Shown: positions 28,445 to 32,910 of the stretch, one piece after another | Numbering within the stretch: the stretch's first letter is position 1 | Layout: each line of letters begins with the position of its first letter | NCBI GenBank assembly: GCA_003530935.1 | Contig: DPEO01000123.1 | Coordinates: forward strand, 1 to 32,910 | DNA from: Desulfomicrobiaceae bacterium | GTDB lineage: Bacteria > Desulfobacterota > Desulfovibrionia > Desulfovibrionales > Desulfomicrobiaceae | Length of the DNA stretch: 32,910 nucleotides | Direction of reading: 5' to 3' | Translations under genes and position numbers: made by a program | The notes under the pieces: generated by a model | Told to the model about the DNA's origin: nothing | The model's database searches: none | Seen by the model: the letters and a program-made list of their open reading frames with translations, nothing else

Positions 28445-30225
28445 GATTGTGGCAGTCGGTGCGGGGCCGTTTGTGGGTTGCCGGCCTGGGTATTGTGCTT
28501 GGGGCGGGAGTAATGGTGGCGTTGCTCATGGATCGCACCGTGCTTCCGCAAATGGAGGCGGAAACGATTTTGCGGGCGCGGCAGGAGGTCCAGGCTGTGG
28601 CGGCCATGCTGCGTCGCTTGGCCCCGTCCTCGGTGGAGGTGGCGGACGAAATCTTGCGTGCGGTGGCCGTGGATCTGGATGCACGCATCACCTACGTGGA
28701 GCGGCGGGGCGCGGTGGTGCTCGATACGTCTCTTCCCTTGGAGACTGCGCGCAAATTGGAAAACCACGGTACCCGGCCCGAGATCGTGAAGGCCCTGTCC
28801 TCCGGCACGGGAGTGGCCATACGTGCAAGTGACACGTTGCGTCAGGATATGGTGTACGCAGCGGTGGTCATGCCCGCGACGGGAGGGCTCCCCGCCGGGG
28901 TGTTGCGTTTGGCCGTGGCGTACGGGAATGTGGGGCGGATTGTGGCCCAAGCGCAGGGGCAGGCCATGGGGGTTTTTGCCGTGGTGGCTGTCCTGGCGTT
29001 GGTGGGGGTGGCCCTGGTGGCTCGCTCCCTGCAAAGGGCCATCGGCACCATCAGTCAGGAGATGGCCCGGGTGGGCGACAACGCCGCGCCGCGGTTGGAC
29101 GACGAAGCGGCCCTGGAGGAGCTTGTTCCGCTGATCCGCGCCTTCAATGCCATGGCCACTCGGGTGCAAACCCATTTGGCTACCGTGCTCAAACAGGGCC
29201 GCGAGCTGGAGGCGGTGCTCAACGGTATGCGAGCCGGGGTTGTGGTGCTCGATGGCCACGGCCGCATCGTGCGGGGCAATCCTGCGGCCCGGGAGCTGTT
29301 TGCGGACCTTGAATCCTTTGTGGGCCGACAGATTCTGGAGCTGACCTTGGAACCTGCCTTGCAGCAGGGCTGTGAGGAAGTCCTTGCCCGGCGTACGCGC
29401 GGCGAGGACAGGCCGCTCAAGGTGGAGGCGACCATGGCCGGGCGCATTTTCGACGTTTCCTTGGTGCCGGTGCCCGAAGATCCCGATATCGGGGTCATCC
29501 TTCTCTTTCACGACATCACCGCCATCAAGCGGGCGGAGCAGGTCCGTCGGGATTTTGCGGCCAACGTCTCCCATGAACTGCGCACCCCACTGACCTCCAT
29601 CAAAGGCTACGCCGAAACCCTGCTGGGGCTGGAGGCGTGCGCCACGGAGCCGGTGCGGGGATTTGTGGAGACCATCGTGCGCAATGCCAACCACATGCAC
29701 GCCCTGGTGGAGGACGTGCTCCAGCTCTCCCGTCTGGAGCATGGGCGGGTACCCATGTCTCTTGCGCCTGTCGCCCTGGACGCCGTAGTGGCTGCGGCCT
29801 GGAAGGAACTTCCGGTGCCCGATGGGGTCGCGCTGGACGTGGCGTTGGATGCCGTCCCTTTGGTGCAGGGACATCCGGAGTCTTTGACGCAGGTTTTTCG
29901 CAATGTCTTGGAAAACGCCCTCAAGTATGTGCCCCGGCCAGGGGGCTTGGTGCGGATCCATGCTGAAACCCAGGCAGAGGTGCTTGTAGTGCATGTGGAC
30001 GACAACGGTCCAGGTATCCCGGCCGAGGACGTGGACCGGGTGTTCGAGCGGTTCTATCGTGTGGAAAAGGACCGCAGCCGCACGGTGAGCGGTACGGGAC
30101 TCGGGCTCGCCATCTGTCGGCACCTCTTGCAGCTTCTTGGCGGGGCCATCGTGGCCCAGAGTCCGGTGCCCGGACAAGGCTCCGGCGCCCGCTTCACCAT
30201 CACATTGCCTTTAGCCGGAGTGTGA
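28441..30225 (+). CDS. phoR: Phosphate regulon sensor histidine kinase PhoR
   Basis: This 594-residue membrane kinase has a first helix at about 10-30, a ~140-residue periplasmic domain and a second helix at about 175-195. A HAMP-like segment (RSLQRAIGTIS), a PAS domain (LNGMRAGVVVLDGHGRIV) and a HisKA domain with VSHELRTPLTS follow (His378 phosphoacceptor). The ATP-binding domain has FRNVLENALKY, DNGPGIP and GTGLGLAI. A periplasmic domain this large is unlike E. coli PhoR but common in other bacteria. It overlaps phoB, and pstB starts 7 bp after it, so phoBR-pstB-phoU look like one transcript. Confidence 0.93.
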   Translation: MRLWQSVRGRLWVAGLGIVLGAGVMVALLMDRTVLPQMEAETILRARQEVQAVAAMLRRLAPSSVEVADEILRAVAVDLDARITYVERRGAVVLDTSLPLETARKLENHGTRPEIVKALSSGTGVAIRASDTLRQDMVYAAVVMPATGGLPAGVLRLAVAYGNVGRIVAQAQGQAMGVFAVVAVLALVGVALVARSLQRAIGTISQEMARVGDNAAPRLDDEAALEELVPLIRAFNAMATRVQTHLATVLKQGRELEAVLNGMRAGVVVLDGHGRIVRGNPAARELFADLESFVGRQILELTLEPALQQGCEEVLARRTRGEDRPLKVEATMAGRIFDVSLVPVPEDPDIGVILLFHDITAIKRAEQVRRDFAANVSHELRTPLTSIKGYAETLLGLEACATEPVRGFVETIVRNANHMHALVEDVLQLSRLEHGRVPMSLAPVALDAVVAAAWKELPVPDGVALDVALDAVPLVQGHPESLTQVFRNVLENALKYVPRPGGLVRIHAETQAEVLVVHVDDNGPGIPAEDVDRVFERFYRVEKDRSRTVSGTGLGLAICRHLLQLLGGAIVAQSPVPGQGSGARFTITLPLAGV

Positions 30226-30232
30226 CACCCCC

Positions 30233-30994
30233 ATGAATACCCACGTGAAAATCGCCGCCCGTCACCTGAACTTCTACTACGGCGAGGCGCAGGCGCTCTT
30301 TGATATCTCGTTGGATATGTACGCCCGTCAGGCCACGGCCCTCATCGGCCCGTCGGGGTGCGGTAAGTCCACCTTCCTGCGCTGCCTCAACCGCATGAAC
30401 GACCTCATTGCCGGCACCCGTACTACGGGGGAGCTTACCATGGACGGGCAAGACATCCTCGGCCCAGCCGTGGATGTGGTGACCTTGCGCCGCCGGGTGG
30501 GCATGGTCTTCCAAAAGCCCAATCCTTTTCCCAAGAGCATCTTCGATAACGTGGCCTATGGCCTTCGCGTCAATGGCGCCCGGGACAAGGCCTTCATCGC
30601 CCAGCGGGTGGAAGAGAGCCTGCGCCTGGCAGCCTTGTGGGACGAGGTGAAAGACCGTCTGCATGCTTCGGCCCTGGGGCTTTCCGGAGGTCAGCAACAG
30701 CGGCTTTGCATCGCCCGCGCTCTGGCCGTGGAGCCGGAAGTGTTGCTCATGGACGAGCCGGCTTCGGCCTTGGACCCCATCGCCACCCAGAAGATCGAAG
30801 AGCTCATCCACGAGCTCAAGCAGCGTTTTACCATCGTTATCGTGACCCACTCCATGCAGCAGGCGGCCCGGGTCTCGGACCGCACGGCCTTCTTCTACAT
30901 GGGCCGGCTCATCGAAGTGGGCGATACCGAGCAGATTTTCACCCGGCCCGCCAATGCGCAGACCGAAGATTATATCACCGGCCGCTTTGGGTAG
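30233..30994 (+). CDS. pstB: Phosphate ABC transporter ATPase PstB
   Basis: This 253-residue ATPase powers PstCA. Motifs are Walker A GPSGCGKST, Q-loop VFQKPNPFPKSIFDNV, signature LSGGQQQRLCIARAL, Walker B VLLMDEPASALDP and the switch His in VTHSM. It is on the plus strand with phoBR and phoU and not beside pstSCA, so transporter and ATPase come from two transcripts that must be co-ordinated, presumably by PhoB. Confidence 0.96.
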   Translation: MNTHVKIAARHLNFYYGEAQALFDISLDMYARQATALIGPSGCGKSTFLRCLNRMNDLIAGTRTTGELTMDGQDILGPAVDVVTLRRRVGMVFQKPNPFPKSIFDNVAYGLRVNGARDKAFIAQRVEESLRLAALWDEVKDRLHASALGLSGGQQQRLCIARALAVEPEVLLMDEPASALDPIATQKIEELIHELKQRFTIVIVTHSMQQAARVSDRTAFFYMGRLIEVGDTEQIFTRPANAQTEDYITGRFG

Positions 30995-31014
30995 GCCGCA
31001 CGGAGGAAGGATTC

Positions 31015-31683
31015 ATGACTACGCATCTGCACGAGGAAATGGAGCGCCTGCGCCTGCAGGTGCTGCATATGGTGAATTTGGCCGAGGCTGCGGTGACGCG
31101 GGCGATCCAAGCCTATGTGGCGCGGGATGAATTTTTGGCCGAGGCTGTGGTGGACGGCGACGCCGAGGTCAATGCCTTGGAGGTGGCCATCGACGAGGCC
31201 GGTCTCAAGCTCCTCGCCTTGGAGCAGCCTGTGGCGAGCGACTTGCGTTTTGTGTTGGGTTGCATGCGCATCAGTGTCGACTTGGAGCGCATTGCCGACG
31301 AAGCCGTCAATATTGCGGAACGGGCCATGATTTTGAGCGCGCGGCCGCCGCTTCCCTTCCAGAAACCTATCAAGCACATGGGCGAGCGCGCCCTGGCCAT
31401 GCTGCGTCGCGCCACGCAAGCCTTTGTCCGCGGGGACACGGATTTGGCCCTGGATGTGTGGCGCTGTGATGCGGAGATCGACACCCTCAACCACCGCAAC
31501 ATGCGGGAGGTCATCGAATACATGCTTCACGAGACGCCGGCCATCGAGCGGTCCGTGCATACCATCCTCATTGTCCGCCATTTGGAGCGCATCGCCGACC
31601 TGGTGACCAATATCTGCGAGTCGGTGGTCTTTATTGTCAAAGGCATCAACATCAAACACAAAAACGCCTTCGATCAGCGCTAG
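31015..31683 (+). CDS. phoU: Phosphate signalling protein PhoU
   Basis: This 222-residue helical protein has two PhoU repeats; each carries an E/D-rich metal-binding stretch (VASDLRFVLGCMRISVDLERIADEAVNIAE, and HTILIVRHLERIADLVTNICE). It links Pst transport activity to PhoR and represses the regulon in high phosphate. ATG 31015 was chosen because ggaggaagg lies 5 bp before it; the frame is open further upstream inside pstB. A terminator follows. Confidence 0.95.
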   Translation: MTTHLHEEMERLRLQVLHMVNLAEAAVTRAIQAYVARDEFLAEAVVDGDAEVNALEVAIDEAGLKLLALEQPVASDLRFVLGCMRISVDLERIADEAVNIAERAMILSARPPLPFQKPIKHMGERALAMLRRATQAFVRGDTDLALDVWRCDAEIDTLNHRNMREVIEYMLHETPAIERSVHTILIVRHLERIADLVTNICESVVFIVKGINIKHKNAFDQR

Positions 31684-31707
31684 GCTGCCTTGGCGAGGAC
31701 GTTTCCG

Positions 31708-31728
31708 CCCGGCCGCGCGCCGGGTTTT

Positions 31729-31730
<2 letters not shown>
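31708..31730 (+). terminator. Intrinsic terminator after phoU
   Basis: A 6-bp GC-rich stem (31708-31713/31719-31724) is followed by six T at 31725-31730, ending the phoBR-pstB-phoU transcript. It overlaps the stop codon of the convergent histidine kinase gene. Confidence 0.85.

Positions 31731-32910
<1,180 letters not shown>

Noticed and set aside
28306..30177. 623-residue minus-strand reading frame
   Set aside because: It is antisense to phoR and rich in His/Arg/Gln as expected for a shadow frame.

Overview
The window looks like a GC-rich proteobacterial chromosome. An EAL-CBS-GGDEF protein, a Cache-domain histidine kinase and a phosphate-uptake locus together suggest Desulfovibrionales or related Desulfobacterota. 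This placement is inference from gene style; there is no rRNA or tRNA here. Left to right there are four blocks.

(1) Positions 1-1814, minus strand: a UvrD/Rep-type helicase cut by the left edge. (2) About 1829-15649: a 13.8-kb accessory island with a seven-gene plus-strand operon. The order is SNF2-type helicase with a DUF3883 nuclease-like tail, NYN-domain nuclease, a protein with an N-terminal HEPN-type Rx4H motif and eight CxxC knuckles, DUF1156 DNA methyltransferase, AAA ATPase, DUF4276 TOPRIM-like protein and DUF499 ATPase. Helicase, DUF1156 and DUF499 match a predicted anti-phage set; the NYN, HEPN-like/zinc and AAA/DUF4276 additions make this version unusual. A run of covarying double hairpins (6131-6304) lies between the helicase and NYN genes.

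The island is flanked by direct repeats that are the 3' end of the phosphodiesterase gene at 15643-17001. The left copy (1829-1963) is a broken fragment whose stop codon lies 14 bp before the helicase gene at 1814. The simplest reading is that phosphodiesterase and helicase once formed a minus-strand operon and the island inserted at their junction.

(3) 15643-21911, ordinary genes: alkaline-phosphatase-fold phosphodiesterase (-), cation-chloride-cotransporter-like permease (+), monofunctional catalase (+) and Ca2+/cation antiporter (-). (4) 22138-31683, the phosphate locus: pstS-pstC-pstA on the minus strand with an 11-bp-phased Pho box before pstS, an EAL-CBS-GGDEF gene (-), then phoB-phoR-pstB-phoU on the plus strand. 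The ABC transporter is therefore split between two opposite transcription units, with a c-di-GMP gene between them. A Cache histidine kinase (-) runs off the right edge.
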